Shown here: positions 8,069 to 16,676 of the stretch, piece after piece
Position numbering within the stretch: position 1 is the stretch's first letter
How the letters are laid out: each line of letters opens with the position of its first letter
Assembly: GCA_902800595.1 (NCBI GenBank)
Contig: CADCFA010000008.1
Location: 1-58,260, forward strand
Reading direction: 5' to 3'
Length of the DNA: 58,260 nt
Source of the DNA: an uncultured Prevotellaceae bacterium
GTDB lineage: Bacteria; Bacteroidota; Bacteroidia; Bacteroidales; Bacteroidaceae
Program-made: the position numbers and the translations under genes
The notes under the pieces: model-generated
Seen by the model: only the letters and a program-made list of their open reading frames with translations
The model's database searches: none
What the model was told of the DNA's origin: nothing

Positions 8069-8518
8069 ATGTTGAAAAAAGAATTTGAAGAAAGAACGAA
8101 GCTCAGCGTTTCTGAGGCAGAGTTCAACGGAATTAACGCCCTCTACATGGCATGTGGTGATGACATCGATAAGGATGAGTTCTGTAAGTTGTACATGACC
8201 TTCGACGGTCGCCTGGATCTGATGCACAAGATTGAACGTGAGCACCAGCGTATTAAGGATGCCCTTTACGAAAAAGAGCTGCTTCATAAGGAGGCGATGG
8301 AGATTATCAGTGACGCTGCTGATGCAGTGCTGGAGATTCAGAAAGGTCTGCTTGATTATGAAGAGGAAAGTCCCTGTCGTTGTTCAAGAGCCGTTGAGCA
8401 GCTTGACATTAAGGCATTTTGGCTCATTGGCAGAAGCGAGACCATCAAGCGTAAGGCGAAAATGGGAATCGAATTTAATAAGGAGGATTTAGAGTATATT
8501 AGCAACAATTTGAAATAA
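8069..8518 (+). CDS. first early-operon protein, unknown
   Basis: 149 residues, not recognised. It is acidic and largely helical (KIEREHQRIKDALYEKELLHKEAMEII suggests a coiled coil near 75-100). It is the first gene behind the repressor-controlled promoter and ends 19 bp before the next gene. Mu has Ner here, but no helix-turn-helix is evident. Confidence 0.75.
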   Translation: MLKKEFEERTKLSVSEAEFNGINALYMACGDDIDKDEFCKLYMTFDGRLDLMHKIEREHQRIKDALYEKELLHKEAMEIISDAADAVLEIQKGLLDYEEESPCRCSRAVEQLDIKAFWLIGRSETIKRKAKMGIEFNKEDLEYISNNLK

Positions 8519-8537
8519 CCCCTAAACACTTATAGTT

Positions 8538-8918
8538 ATGGAAACGAGCAACAGAAGAATCGAGGTGAGCACGGAAGTCCGCAACAAGATTATCAAGACT
8601 TTCGGTGTGACAGGTAAAACAGTGAGCAATGCTCTGAACTACACGGGCGAGCGCGGTCAGACAGATCTGGCCAAGCGCATTCGTATCATGGCACTGGAGA
8701 ATGGCGGTCGCCACATGGCGAGCTGGCCTGAGTGCGAGACCATCCACGACGCTAACGGCATGATGCGCCAGATATTCGATAACGGGGCCACCATCGAGGT
8801 GGATAAGCAGACTGGCGACGCTCAATGGTTCGACCCCAAGGGCGTGAAGCGAGGTGAGAAGAAGAATATCACCATCCCCCAACTGTATGTTATGCAGGAA
8901 TTGGCAGCATCATTCTAA
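8538..8918 (+). CDS. early phage protein, possible DNA-binding protein
   Basis: 126 residues. The first half (VRNKIIKTFGVTGKTVSNALN) looks like a helix-turn-helix, and the second half is mixed with a C-terminal helix. It lies directly before the transposase gene, where Mu-like phages often keep a Ner-type regulator; that role is inference. The ATG follows the recurring leader TTATAGTT. Confidence 0.65.
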   Translation: METSNRRIEVSTEVRNKIIKTFGVTGKTVSNALNYTGERGQTDLAKRIRIMALENGGRHMASWPECETIHDANGMMRQIFDNGATIEVDKQTGDAQWFDPKGVKRGEKKNITIPQLYVMQELAASF

Positions 8919-8940
8919 CCATTAAAGAACGGAGGCAGAT

Positions 8941-10953
8941 ATGGAGTACTACGGCAATGCGCTTTGCGTGAGTTACGACGATTTGGTTGGTGGCGGCATC
9001 ATGACTGCCAGCAACTTGCAGAAGATGGCTCAGCGTGGAAAGCTGACAGTTGTTAGAACCGCCGGTGGCAAAGGCAACTGTGCTCTGGTTGCCGTTGACT
9101 CCCTGCCTGAGAAGTATAAGGCAGAAGTAAGGAAGCTCTATCCAGAGGGCAACCGTACCCGCCTTATTGCTTGGGTACAAAAGAACTATGAGCGCGACGC
9201 AGCGGCCTACTCGTTCTTTTTCAACAAAGAGAACACTGGCGTTGAACTGCCTCAGGAAAAGGTGCTGGAGTACACCATCAACGCAAGTGTTCTGAACTGC
9301 TGCATCCGTCTGTATGACCGTGCGGCCATGTGCCAGAAGATGTTCGGGAACCGCTACAACTGGGATGAAATGACCGCCGTCATCGACACCCTGCGCGACC
9401 TGTACCACCACACCCTTCCAGCATCAACGATGCGCTTCCGTAAGAAGGTGGCCGAGTATAGGCGCGAGGGCTACATCTGCCTGGTTAGTGGCAAGTTTGG
9501 CAACCAGTCGGCCCGTAAGGTTGACCACAAGATCGAGCGTTTGCTGCTGAGCATCGCCATTCAGCCCAATAAGCCCTTCAATACTGACGTGCAAGAGCAA
9601 TACATGATGTTCGTCACTGGTGAATATGACGTTTGGGATCTTGAGACCGGCGAAATGTTCAACCCCGACGATTTCACGGATAAGAACGGTGAGCCTCTGG
9701 TTCTGAGCAAGGCCACTGTTGCCAACTATCTGAACATGCCTAAGAACCGTGTACTGATAGACAACGCCCAAATGAGCTTCACCACCTTTATGCACGAGGT
9801 GATGCCCCACGTTCACCGTCACGCCCCGGAGTTCAGCTTCAGCAAGATCTCGTTCGATGACCGCGACCTGCCTCGCAAGCTGAAGGACACCAAGCAGAGG
9901 CCCAAAGCCTACTATGCTTACGACGTTACGAGCCAGTGTGTTGTCGGCTATGCTTACAACCGTAATAAGAACACTGACCTTGTGGTGGACTGCTTCCGCT
10001 CACTGTTTATGCTGATAGAGCGCGAGGGATGGGGCTGCCCCGCACAGGTAGAGGTCGAGAACCACCTTATGAGCCAGTGGCGCGACTCATTCCTGAAGGC
10101 TGGTGTGATGTTCCCGTTCGTTCGCTTCTGCGCCCCTCAGAACTCACAGGAGAAATACGCTGAGCAAATGAACGGTGCTAAGAAAAAGAGCGTGGAGCAC
10201 AGGAACCACTTAGGCATTGGCCGCTTCTACGCTAAAGACCGCCACTACAGAACTGAGTCAAAGAAGGTGTTTGACGAACTGAATGACACCTACGAAGACC
10301 AGGAATACTACACATGGGAGCAGCTTATTGCCGAAGACCTGAAGGATATCGAGCAATTCAACCAGACGCTGCACCCCAACCAGAAGAAATACAAGGGCAT
10401 GACCCGCTGGCAGGTGCTGGTGGAGAATATGAACCCGACACTCCGTCCCCTCGATCGTGCTATCTGCGCCCGCTATGTTGGTGAGCACGTGAGCACATCG
10501 ATACGCCGTAACTCTTACTGCCGTGTTCAGGGTAAGGACTGGTGGCTGAGTGAGGTGGAGGTTATCGAGAAACTGGCTCCAAACGACTTCAAGGTGGAGG
10601 CTTACTACCTGACCAACGAGCAGGGCGAGGCCACCGACGTTTGGATCTACCAGAACGATATGATGGTGGATAAGCTGCAAGATGTCGGCACGTTTAACAC
10701 GGCAGACGCTGAGCAGACCGACGAAGACCGTGCCATCTTCACGGAGCAGCAAAAGAAGATAGCCCATTTCGGCAAATACGTGCGCGACAACGCGATATCG
10801 CGAGTGGGTATTATGAGTAAGGCCCCGGAGGCTATCGAGGCCGACACAGACGAAACAACGGGCTTTGCGGCTGAGTCCGAAGATATACAGCCGGAAACCA
10901 TGCCTGAAGCCTACCAGTTCAAGGATGAGGCAGACGCTTTGGCAGACCTGTAA
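8941..10953 (+). CDS. Mu-type transposase (MuA-like)
   Basis: Catalyses integration and replicative transposition of the phage genome. 670 residues. The N-terminal segment (about 1-60) resembles the MuA end/enhancer-binding HTH. The rve-type core (about 295-420) shows SFDDRDL (Asp306/307), YYAYDVTSQCVVGYAYN, VEVENHL (Glu371/373 where MuA has ITIDN) and QEKYAEQMNG (Glu404/408). The C-terminus (600-670) is acidic and likely contacts the B ATPase. Unusually for this window it has a real Shine-Dalgarno (GGAGG) 5-10 bp before the ATG. Confidence 0.93.
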   Translation: MEYYGNALCVSYDDLVGGGIMTASNLQKMAQRGKLTVVRTAGGKGNCALVAVDSLPEKYKAEVRKLYPEGNRTRLIAWVQKNYERDAAAYSFFFNKENTGVELPQEKVLEYTINASVLNCCIRLYDRAAMCQKMFGNRYNWDEMTAVIDTLRDLYHHTLPASTMRFRKKVAEYRREGYICLVSGKFGNQSARKVDHKIERLLLSIAIQPNKPFNTDVQEQYMMFVTGEYDVWDLETGEMFNPDDFTDKNGEPLVLSKATVANYLNMPKNRVLIDNAQMSFTTFMHEVMPHVHRHAPEFSFSKISFDDRDLPRKLKDTKQRPKAYYAYDVTSQCVVGYAYNRNKNTDLVVDCFRSLFMLIEREGWGCPAQVEVENHLMSQWRDSFLKAGVMFPFVRFCAPQNSQEKYAEQMNGAKKKSVEHRNHLGIGRFYAKDRHYRTESKKVFDELNDTYEDQEYYTWEQLIAEDLKDIEQFNQTLHPNQKKYKGMTRWQVLVENMNPTLRPLDRAICARYVGEHVSTSIRRNSYCRVQGKDWWLSEVEVIEKLAPNDFKVEAYYLTNEQGEATDVWIYQNDMMVDKLQDVGTFNTADAEQTDEDRAIFTEQQKKIAHFGKYVRDNAISRVGIMSKAPEAIEADTDETTGFAAESEDIQPETMPEAYQFKDEADALADL

Positions 10954-10988
10954 GAACGATATTTCAATAACATTTAAATACAGTTACA

Positions 10989-11864
10989 ATGGAGATTACA
11001 AAAGACATCAAAAAACGGATTTTGGCTGCAATGAAGGCCAACCGTGTGAACTATCCGAGCGACTCGAAGCATGCCGCAAGTCTTGGCATCAGCTCGGCTG
11101 TGTACTCACAACTGAATCAGGGCCAGACGGAGCGTGTTCTTAGCGAGGCCAACTGGATAAGCATGGCCCGTAGGCTTGGTGTGGAACTTCGCCCCGGTAT
11201 GGAGTGGAAGGCTGCCAAGACAGCCACGTTCAAGTACATCTGGGCACAGTTGACTGCCTGTCAGGGCAGCAGCTTGAGTGCCATCATGTGCGACATGCCG
11301 AATATCGGTAAGACTTTCACGGCCCGCGAGTATGTGAAGCAACACAGGAACGCTATCTATGTGGACTGCTCACAGGTGAAGACCAAACGCGCTCTGGTGC
11401 GCAAGATCGCGAAGGAGTTTGGCGTAAGTGCCAACGGAACCTTTGGCGATATCTATGAAGATCTGGTGTTCTATATCCGCACAGTCGAGAACCCGCTTAT
11501 CGTACTCGATGAAGCCGGTGATTTGGCATACGAGGCATTTTTGGAGCTGAAAGCCCTTTGGAACGCAACGGAACGCTGCTGTGCCTGGTATATGATGGGA
11601 GCCGACGGCCTGAGGGCCAAAATAGACCGTTCCGTTGATGCTAAGAAGGTGGGCTATGCTGAAATGCTGAGCCGTTACGGTGACCGCTTCTGCAAGGTGA
11701 CTCCAGATGATGCTAAAGAGCGTCAGGCGTTTTTGATGGAGCAGGCCCAAATCGTAGCTGAGGCCAACGCCCCCAAGGGTGCAGACATTCGCCAGATCGT
11801 ATTGAAGACCGGCGGTGCTCTGCGTCGCGTTTATACTGAGATTGAAAAGGTGAAGGCAGTATGA
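10989..11864 (+). CDS. transposition activator ATPase (MuB-like)
   Basis: AAA+ ATPase that binds target DNA and stimulates the transposase. 291 residues: N-terminal HTH (about 20-60; DSKHAASLGISSAVYSQLNQG), Walker A CDMPNIGKT (101-109), Walker B LIVLDEAGD (170-178), then a small C-terminal helical domain. It follows the transposase after 35 bp, the conserved A-B order. Confidence 0.92.
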   Translation: MEITKDIKKRILAAMKANRVNYPSDSKHAASLGISSAVYSQLNQGQTERVLSEANWISMARRLGVELRPGMEWKAAKTATFKYIWAQLTACQGSSLSAIMCDMPNIGKTFTAREYVKQHRNAIYVDCSQVKTKRALVRKIAKEFGVSANGTFGDIYEDLVFYIRTVENPLIVLDEAGDLAYEAFLELKALWNATERCCAWYMMGADGLRAKIDRSVDAKKVGYAEMLSRYGDRFCKVTPDDAKERQAFLMEQAQIVAEANAPKGADIRQIVLKTGGALRRVYTEIEKVKAV

Positions 11865-12094
11865 ACGGGAAGGTATATCCAGAAGGAACGGTGTTCCAGT
11901 TACTGCTGAACGGTCGCGATGCCTCATCGGTCATCAACGAGTGGTGGGAGGCCAGCACTCAGGCCGATGTTCGCGTCCGCAAGGCCAAGACTAAAGGCTG
12001 TATGGTACTGGAGACCGAAGACATGATATATGCGAGCCACATTATCAAGCTGTGGCCCGGAACTAAGGTAAACATTAAAGAACCGAAGAAATAA
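11861..12094 (+). CDS. small early phage protein
   Basis: 77 residues, unrecognised, basic C-terminus (VNIKEPKK). Its start overlaps the B gene stop (ATGA) and its stop overlaps the next start, so it is translationally coupled on both sides, probably as part of the transposition/replication set. Confidence 0.75.
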   Translation: MNGKVYPEGTVFQLLLNGRDASSVINEWWEASTQADVRVRKAKTKGCMVLETEDMIYASHIIKLWPGTKVNIKEPKK

Positions 12095-12717
12095 TGGCAA
12101 AGCGAGCATACACACCAAGAGACATTGAGGCAAAGAAGTACGAGTGCTTCGATTGGGACGGCGAATGGCTGTCGGCCTTTGGCAATCCCGCAATCAACTC
12201 TAAATGGGTGGTGCTCGGCCCGTCGGCCAGTGGCAAGAGCTCGTTTGTGATGCAGCTATCGAAGAAACTGTGTGAGTATGGCCCCGTGCTCTATCTGCCT
12301 TTCGAGGAAGGTGTTGGCATGGAGTTCCAGCGTCGTCTGAAGCTCATGAAGATGGGCGAGGTGCAGGGCAAGTTCACTGTTGCCCCCGATGACACTCTGG
12401 AAGAACTTGAAGAGCGTCTGAGCCGTCCTAAGTCGCCTCGTTTCGTCATCGTTGACTCCTTTCAGGTTTCGGAGTGGAGCTACGAGCAGGCAATGGAACT
12501 GGTGAAGCGTTTCCCAAACAAGGGCTTCGTGTTCATCAGCCAGGAGTACAAAGGTCAACCAATGGGCAAGGCTGCCATCAGGCTTCGTTATATCGCCGAC
12601 ATGAAGGTGCGCGTGGCCGGATATAAAGCCTACTGTCAGGGCCGCAGTGCCGGTGAGCCGGGTAACTATTACGTGGTGTGGGAAGAGGGCGTATTAATGA
12701 CATCAAACAATTTATAG
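12094..12717 (+). CDS. second P-loop ATPase (RecA/RadA-like fold)
   Basis: 207 residues with Walker A GPSASGKSS (42-50) and Walker B FVIVDS (117-122), followed by a sensor-like FVFISQEYKG. The compact single-domain form resembles RecA-superfamily DNA ATPases rather than MuB. It lies in the transposition operon; it may assist replication or target handling. The precise partner cannot be read from sequence. Confidence 0.78.
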   Translation: MAKRAYTPRDIEAKKYECFDWDGEWLSAFGNPAINSKWVVLGPSASGKSSFVMQLSKKLCEYGPVLYLPFEEGVGMEFQRRLKLMKMGEVQGKFTVAPDDTLEELEERLSRPKSPRFVIVDSFQVSEWSYEQAMELVKRFPNKGFVFISQEYKGQPMGKAAIRLRYIADMKVRVAGYKAYCQGRSAGEPGNYYVVWEEGVLMTSNNL

Positions 12718-12719
12718 TT

Positions 12720-12974
12720 ATGAGTAAGATTAAAGAAACGATTGAGCTAAAGCCAGATCACGGTTGCACAAGAGGCGCACGTGATGAACGGCTTGTATCG
12801 AGCGGGTATGAATGCCCTGAGTGTCACGGTAACGGCTTTCATTGGGCCGAGGATCCAGACCCATGCAGTCATGGGAGTATCAAGGAACCATGCAGCGTCT
12901 GTAACGGCACTGGCAAGGTGGATGCGGTTGTAACAGTTCATTGGCAGGCATCAGAAGGAAGGAGCAAGGTATGA
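12720..12974 (+). CDS. small zinc-ribbon protein with DnaJ-type CxxCxG motifs
   Basis: 84 residues from the ATG at 12720 (after leader TTTATAGTT). It has CPECHGNG and CSVCNGTGK, the paired CxxCxGxG motifs of the DnaJ zinc domain, with an intervening CSHGS. It is probably a Zn-binding adaptor. It overlaps the next gene by ATGA. Confidence 0.8.
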   Translation: MSKIKETIELKPDHGCTRGARDERLVSSGYECPECHGNGFHWAEDPDPCSHGSIKEPCSVCNGTGKVDAVVTVHWQASEGRSKV

Positions 12975-13258
12975 AGTACAAAATTCAGAAAACAGAACAT
13001 GCTAAGATGACACAGGGACTTTTGAGACTGTGCATGATGCTCCCCAGTTATTTCTTTTCACCTTATGAGCATAGGGATAGCTGTAGGAACCTGCTTGGCA
13101 CAATATACTGCGAGGCCTTAAATACTACTTTCCTGCGGAGGAACACTTGGGAGCCATTGTCAAGTGCATATAACATTCAAAAGACCGATGACAGGATTTT
13201 CATAGAGAGTATTCACGGGAAGCCATATTTGGAGTTTAATATTGTAGAGGTATGGTAG
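12971..13258 (+). CDS. small early phage protein
   Basis: 95 residues, unrecognised. The start at 12971 overlaps the previous stop by 4 bp; a longer TTG-initiated frame is less likely. The tyrosine/phenylalanine-rich middle (MMLPSYFFSPYEHRD) is not a convincing membrane helix. Confidence 0.7.
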   Translation: MKYKIQKTEHAKMTQGLLRLCMMLPSYFFSPYEHRDSCRNLLGTIYCEALNTTFLRRNTWEPLSSAYNIQKTDDRIFIESIHGKPYLEFNIVEVW

Positions 13259-13362
13259 ATTGTAGAGATTATGAAAAAGGCCGTTGTCTCGGTAACTGTG
13301 ATGGCATGGGACATTTCCAATGTGATGAATGCAAGTGGCGAAAACCAAAGAATAGAAGATAG
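13252..13362 (+). CDS. 36-residue Cys-rich microprotein
   Basis: The ATG at 13252 overlaps the stop of the upstream gene (ATGGTAG), and the frame ends one base before the next ATG at 13364, so it fills the gap exactly. The peptide reads MVDCRDYEKGRCLGNCDGMG, continues with HFQCDECKWRK and ends in PKNRR. Five cysteines suggest a zinc knuckle. A CCCH-like spacing (C-x7-C-x3-C) is visible. Confidence 0.7.
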   Translation: MVDCRDYEKGRCLGNCDGMGHFQCDECKWRKPKNRR

Positions 13363-13363
13363 T

Positions 13364-13813
13364 ATGAAGAAGAAAATATATATCAGTGGAAAGATTGGCG
13401 AGGAAGAGGTTCTGAGTGAGGAAACCCGCCAGAAGTTTGCTCAGGCAGAGGCAAAAATGAGAATGTTGGGCTACGACGTTTTCAATCCCACCACAAGCGG
13501 ATTAGGTGAAGAGGCCATGCGCAGGGCAAAGGCCAACGGCACGACGTTCTATAAGGAAATCTTACTACTCGATTTGGAGCAGGAGAAACTGTGCGACGCT
13601 ATCATTCTCCTTCCTGACTATACCCAATCACCGGGCGCACGTGTGGAGTTTGATTACGCTCAGGCAATAGGACTTGAAATCAAGTTTGCAGACAGAAACC
13701 ATGCCTGGTGTTATCTGAGTTGGAAATATAGTGAAATGACCAACCACGTGAACACCACTAAGGCGAGAATGGAATATATCGATGCGAACATCAACAATGT
13801 CTGGATCCCGTAA
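13364..13813 (+). CDS. DUF4406-like protein
   Basis: 149 residues beginning MKKKIYISGKIG, the usual DUF4406 start, with ILLPDYTQSPGARVEFDYAQAIGLEI matching the nucleoside 2-deoxyribosyltransferase-like fold. The upstream in-frame extension to 13271 overlaps the microprotein and is rejected. It may act on nucleotides or nucleotide-like ligands (family inference). Confidence 0.82.
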   Translation: MKKKIYISGKIGEEEVLSEETRQKFAQAEAKMRMLGYDVFNPTTSGLGEEAMRRAKANGTTFYKEILLLDLEQEKLCDAIILLPDYTQSPGARVEFDYAQAIGLEIKFADRNHAWCYLSWKYSEMTNHVNTTKARMEYIDANINNVWIP

Positions 13814-13833
13814 AAACTAAGAATACGAATAGA

Positions 13834-14055
13834 ATGGATAAAAAAGTTAAAACGATAGAAGACTTCCTAAATGAAAAAGGGGGAGTGGAAGGTGTAGATT
13901 ACACCATCGATGATAGGTATTTCTGTGGTGAATGCGGATCTCATACTCATAGATGTGATATTAGAACCGGGCTTTGCTATGAGTGCGATGGTGACAACTG
14001 GTCACCAGAGCCTTGGTATAGAGATGAATTATTATGTGAAATGGCAGGAATGTGA
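13834..14055 (+). CDS. small zinc-binding phage protein
   Basis: 73 residues with FCGECGSHTHRC and LCYEC, two Cys pairs that would hold one zinc. Unrecognised otherwise. It ends at the start of the GemA-like gene. Confidence 0.7.
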   Translation: MDKKVKTIEDFLNEKGGVEGVDYTIDDRYFCGECGSHTHRCDIRTGLCYECDGDNWSPEPWYRDELLCEMAGM

Positions 14056-14072
14056 TTTTAAATATTGAGACT

Positions 14073-14534
14073 ATGGCACAGGAAGTAACGAATTTCGCTC
14101 GGTTCTACGCTACGTTTAACAAGATTCCGTACAGTGGCGACCGTGAAGACTTGAAAAAGGAAATGGTGGAGAAAGTGACCTTTGGCAGAACTAACAGTCT
14201 GCGTGAGGTGACAAAGCGCGAGTACCAGGATCTGTGCGAAGGGCTCGAAAAGATATACCCTTCCAACCGTATCAATGAGGCTGCCCGTGAGGAACTTAGA
14301 CGGCAGCGCAGCATTTGCCTGAAGCTGATGCAGAAGCTGGGCATTGACACCACCGACTGGAACCGCGTTAACGCTTTCTGTCAAGACGGACGTATCGCTG
14401 GTAAGCAGTTCCGCGATATCACCAGTGAGGAACTGGAGCAGCTTGCCAAGAAACTGCGCAGCATAGAGCGCAAGGGTGGTATCAGAGAATTAGAGGAACC
14501 GGGGCCAAAGGCTATCGTCGTTCCCTTCAAATAA
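14073..14534 (+). CDS. GemA-like protein (Mu gp16 / DUF1018 type)
   Basis: 153 residues from the ATG at 14073 (MAQEVTNFARFYATF); the GTG at 14052 is a weaker start. The C-terminal half, LMQKLGIDTTDWNRVNAFC then ITSEELEQLAKKLRSIERKGG, follows the DUF1018 pattern. GemA in Mu modulates host gene expression/DNA supercoiling. The position upstream of Gam is consistent. Confidence 0.75.
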   Translation: MAQEVTNFARFYATFNKIPYSGDREDLKKEMVEKVTFGRTNSLREVTKREYQDLCEGLEKIYPSNRINEAAREELRRQRSICLKLMQKLGIDTTDWNRVNAFCQDGRIAGKQFRDITSEELEQLAKKLRSIERKGGIRELEEPGPKAIVVPFK

Positions 14535-14562
14535 CAATATTAACTAAAAAACAAAATGAGTT

Positions 14563-14658
14563 ATGGAACAAGAGTCAAACAGAATGAATGAGGATGAGCT
14601 TCGGGAGGAACTGATGCAAGATCACTACGAAAGAATGCTCTCTGAGTATGCAGTCTAA
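14563..14658 (+). CDS. 31-residue early peptide
   Basis: A short frame, MEQESNRMNEDELREELMQD and 11 more residues, preceded by the recurring leader (ATGAGTTATG). Strongly acidic and helical. Coding is supported only by context and leader. Confidence 0.45.
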   Translation: MEQESNRMNEDELREELMQDHYERMLSEYAV

Positions 14659-14677
14659 CAATTTAAAAAGTACAGTT

Positions 14678-14836
14678 ATGGCACAGGAGAATTACAACAA
14701 TGGGCTGGCAACAGCCGGACTTGAAGGCAAGTCAATCGTGAGGTGTGACAACCAGAAATGCGAGACGTGTATTAACCAGAATGACGATTGCGCGAAGCTG
14801 ATATGCAGCGGTGGCCACGTCTGCGTCTGGGGATAA
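14678..14836 (+). CDS. small Cys-rich early protein
   Basis: 52 residues from the ATG after AAGTACAGTT. It contains RCDNQKCETCINQNDDCAKLIC and then GGHVC, seven cysteines with knuckle-like spacing. Probably a Zn-binding adaptor; function unknown. Confidence 0.65.
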   Translation: MAQENYNNGLATAGLEGKSIVRCDNQKCETCINQNDDCAKLICSGGHVCVWG

Positions 14837-14877
14837 GAAACCGTATTTAATAACCCTATAAATTTAATTTTAAGATT

Positions 14878-15087
14878 ATGGCAAAGATTGATGATGTTTT
14901 CTGCACATTAGGCAGAACAAAGAAGAGTGAGTTTATTAGTGAGCACATAGAACTGGCATCGTCCAGTGCTGTAGCTGAGCATGTGAAGAGTTATCTTTTT
15001 GACGTTCTTGAGGACGTGGAAGATGACGAATATATCGCAAACTACCTGCGTGAGAAAGGATATGAAGTTAAGAAAACAAGCAAATAA
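14878..15087 (+). CDS. small early phage protein
   Basis: 69 residues, acidic, unrecognised. The leader TTTTAAGATTATG is identical in form to that of the Gam-like gene, which begins 15 bp after the stop. Confidence 0.65.
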   Translation: MAKIDDVFCTLGRTKKSEFISEHIELASSSAVAEHVKSYLFDVLEDVEDDEYIANYLREKGYEVKKTSK

Positions 15088-15102
15088 TTAAGTTTTAAGA
15101 TT

Positions 15103-15666
15103 ATGGCAACAAGACAGAAGAAAACAGTGATTAGCGGTGTAACACGTGAGGCCGCAGACGTAGCATTCGCAACCTTCGCAAAGGCCGATGCAAGTATTAA
15201 CAAGATCAATGCTGACATTGAGTTACAATGTGCTAAGATCCGTGAGAGGCATCAAGCAGAATTGACACGCTTAGTGGCTGAGAGAGATTCCGCTTTCGAT
15301 ATGCTTCAAAGCTTCGCCACCGAGAACCAGTCAGAGCTATTCTCGAAGAAAAAGAGCCTCGACATGGCGCATGGCACTATCGGTTTCCGCACTGGCACTC
15401 CGAAGCTGAAGACCCTGAAGGGATTCACCTGGGCTTCTGCTCTGGAACTGGTTAAGGCGTTCCTGCCCTCATCCTATATCCGTCAGACAGAGGAAATCGC
15501 AAAGGATAAGCTGCTGGCCGACCGTGATTTGGATGACGTAAAAGTGACCGACGCTGGCTTGGTTGAGAAAGAAGTTACGATGAAGGAGGCTATGGCAAAG
15601 TGTGGCATCCAAGTCGTACAGGAAGAGACCTTCTATGTAGAACCTAAGAAAGAAGACGCAGAATGA
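15103..15666 (+). CDS. Gam-like host-nuclease inhibitor
   Basis: 187 residues. Mu Gam is a Ku-like dimer that coats DNA ends and blocks exonucleases. The long N-terminal helix (about 20-75) is followed by the family core GTIGFRTGTPKLKTLKGFTW and a C-terminal segment ending EVTMKEAMAKCGIQVVQEETFYVEP. All match the Phage_Mu_Gam layout in order and length. Confidence 0.88.
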   Translation: MATRQKKTVISGVTREAADVAFATFAKADASINKINADIELQCAKIRERHQAELTRLVAERDSAFDMLQSFATENQSELFSKKKSLDMAHGTIGFRTGTPKLKTLKGFTWASALELVKAFLPSSYIRQTEEIAKDKLLADRDLDDVKVTDAGLVEKEVTMKEAMAKCGIQVVQEETFYVEPKKEDAE

Positions 15667-15833
15667 AAAAGACTATTCGTAAAACCCCTAAAGTGACCCT
15701 GTGCCGTGAATGTGGCGGCACGGGTCACATTGATGGCGACCACCCTGTGGTTTGTCCTCAGTGCGAGGGCAGCGGTCGCGTCACAGTGAGCGGTACAATG
15801 GAACTCGATATAAGAGCCTACAAACCGAAGTAA
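15663..15833 (+). CDS. 56-residue DnaJ-type zinc-finger protein
   Basis: Overlaps the Gam-like gene by ATGA. It contains CRECGGTG and CPQCEGSGRV, the same paired CxxCxG motif as the protein at 12720-12974. Likely a second zinc adaptor. Confidence 0.78.
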   Translation: MKKTIRKTPKVTLCRECGGTGHIDGDHPVVCPQCEGSGRVTVSGTMELDIRAYKPK

Positions 15834-15854
15834 CAAACTAAACGCCAGCAGCTG

Positions 15855-16097
15855 ATGAAGAAACATAAACGCAACGGACGTGGAATATCCTACAAAGCAC
15901 GCGTAGCTGAAGTGAACCGCATCTACGACGAACACCGACGCTCAGGTCTCTCAAATGTAGAGATCTGGCGTCGCTACGTCTATCCGAAGCTCTTCATCAG
16001 CGAGCGCACCTTCTACAACATGCTCAACGCATCGGCTGTCATAGACATCGAAGCTGTTGAGCGTGAAAAGCAATTGTGGATACCCTTTCCAGACTGA
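15855..16097 (+). CDS. small basic phage protein
   Basis: 80 residues, basic N-terminus (MKKHKRNGRG). A possible helix-turn-helix lies at about 30-60 (SNVEIWRRYVYPKLFISERTFYNML). It is the last gene before the tail-completion genes; a regulatory role is possible but unproven. Confidence 0.6.
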   Translation: MKKHKRNGRGISYKARVAEVNRIYDEHRRSGLSNVEIWRRYVYPKLFISERTFYNMLNASAVIDIEAVEREKQLWIPFPD

Positions 16098-16100
16098 CCT

Positions 16101-16676
16101 ATGGCACAAGCAAGTATTGACACCCTGATTAAGAATATACTGAGCGATCTGCGCGTAGAGCTGACTGATGAGTTCGACCAGAACTTTGAGCGGCAGTCCT
16201 ACTTTGGCCATGCATGGCAGCGCAGGAAAACTCCTATTGGCGACGGTGCACTGCTACAGAAAAGCGGAGCCTTACGCCGTAGCATTCACAGCCCACGAAC
16301 CAGCGACACCGGCATTACGTTCTCTTCATCGTTACCCTATGCCTCCATCCATAACGAGGGTGGCGAGATTGAGGTAACGGCGAAGATGAAGCGTTTCTTT
16401 TGGGCCAAATACTATGAGGCCTCAGGCAGCGTTAGCCGTAAGAAGGATGGTTCAGAGAGCCGTTCAAAGCGCAACGTGGCCCGTTCTGCTGCCGCTGAGT
16501 TCTACCGTCGTATGGCCTTGATGAAGGTCGGCCAGAAGATAAAGATGCCGGAGCGCAGGTTCATCGGTGGTGGCCCCGAAGTGGAAGCCATCGTGCGCAG
16601 CATCATTGATGAGAATCTGAATGAATATCTAACACAGTACGAAAATGCGAAAAGAGTTTTATCTGGCCGTCAGTGA
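16101..16676 (+). CDS. virion morphogenesis protein (Mu gpG-like)
   Basis: 191 residues of the tail-completion family. It shows FGHAWQRRKTP, LLQKSGALRRSIHS and SSLPYASIHNEGGEI, the conserved core, and an R-F-IGGGPEVE segment near 155. It acts at the head-tail joining step. It overlaps the next gene by 32 bp. Confidence 0.85.
   Translation: MAQASIDTLIKNILSDLRVELTDEFDQNFERQSYFGHAWQRRKTPIGDGALLQKSGALRRSIHSPRTSDTGITFSSSLPYASIHNEGGEIEVTAKMKRFFWAKYYEASGSVSRKKDGSESRSKRNVARSAAAEFYRRMALMKVGQKIKMPERRFIGGGPEVEAIVRSIIDENLNEYLTQYENAKRVLSGRQ

Noticed and set aside
13271-13363. Longer DUF4406-like protein
   Set aside because: The added residues do not match the family and the space is filled by a Cys-rich frame with better coupling.
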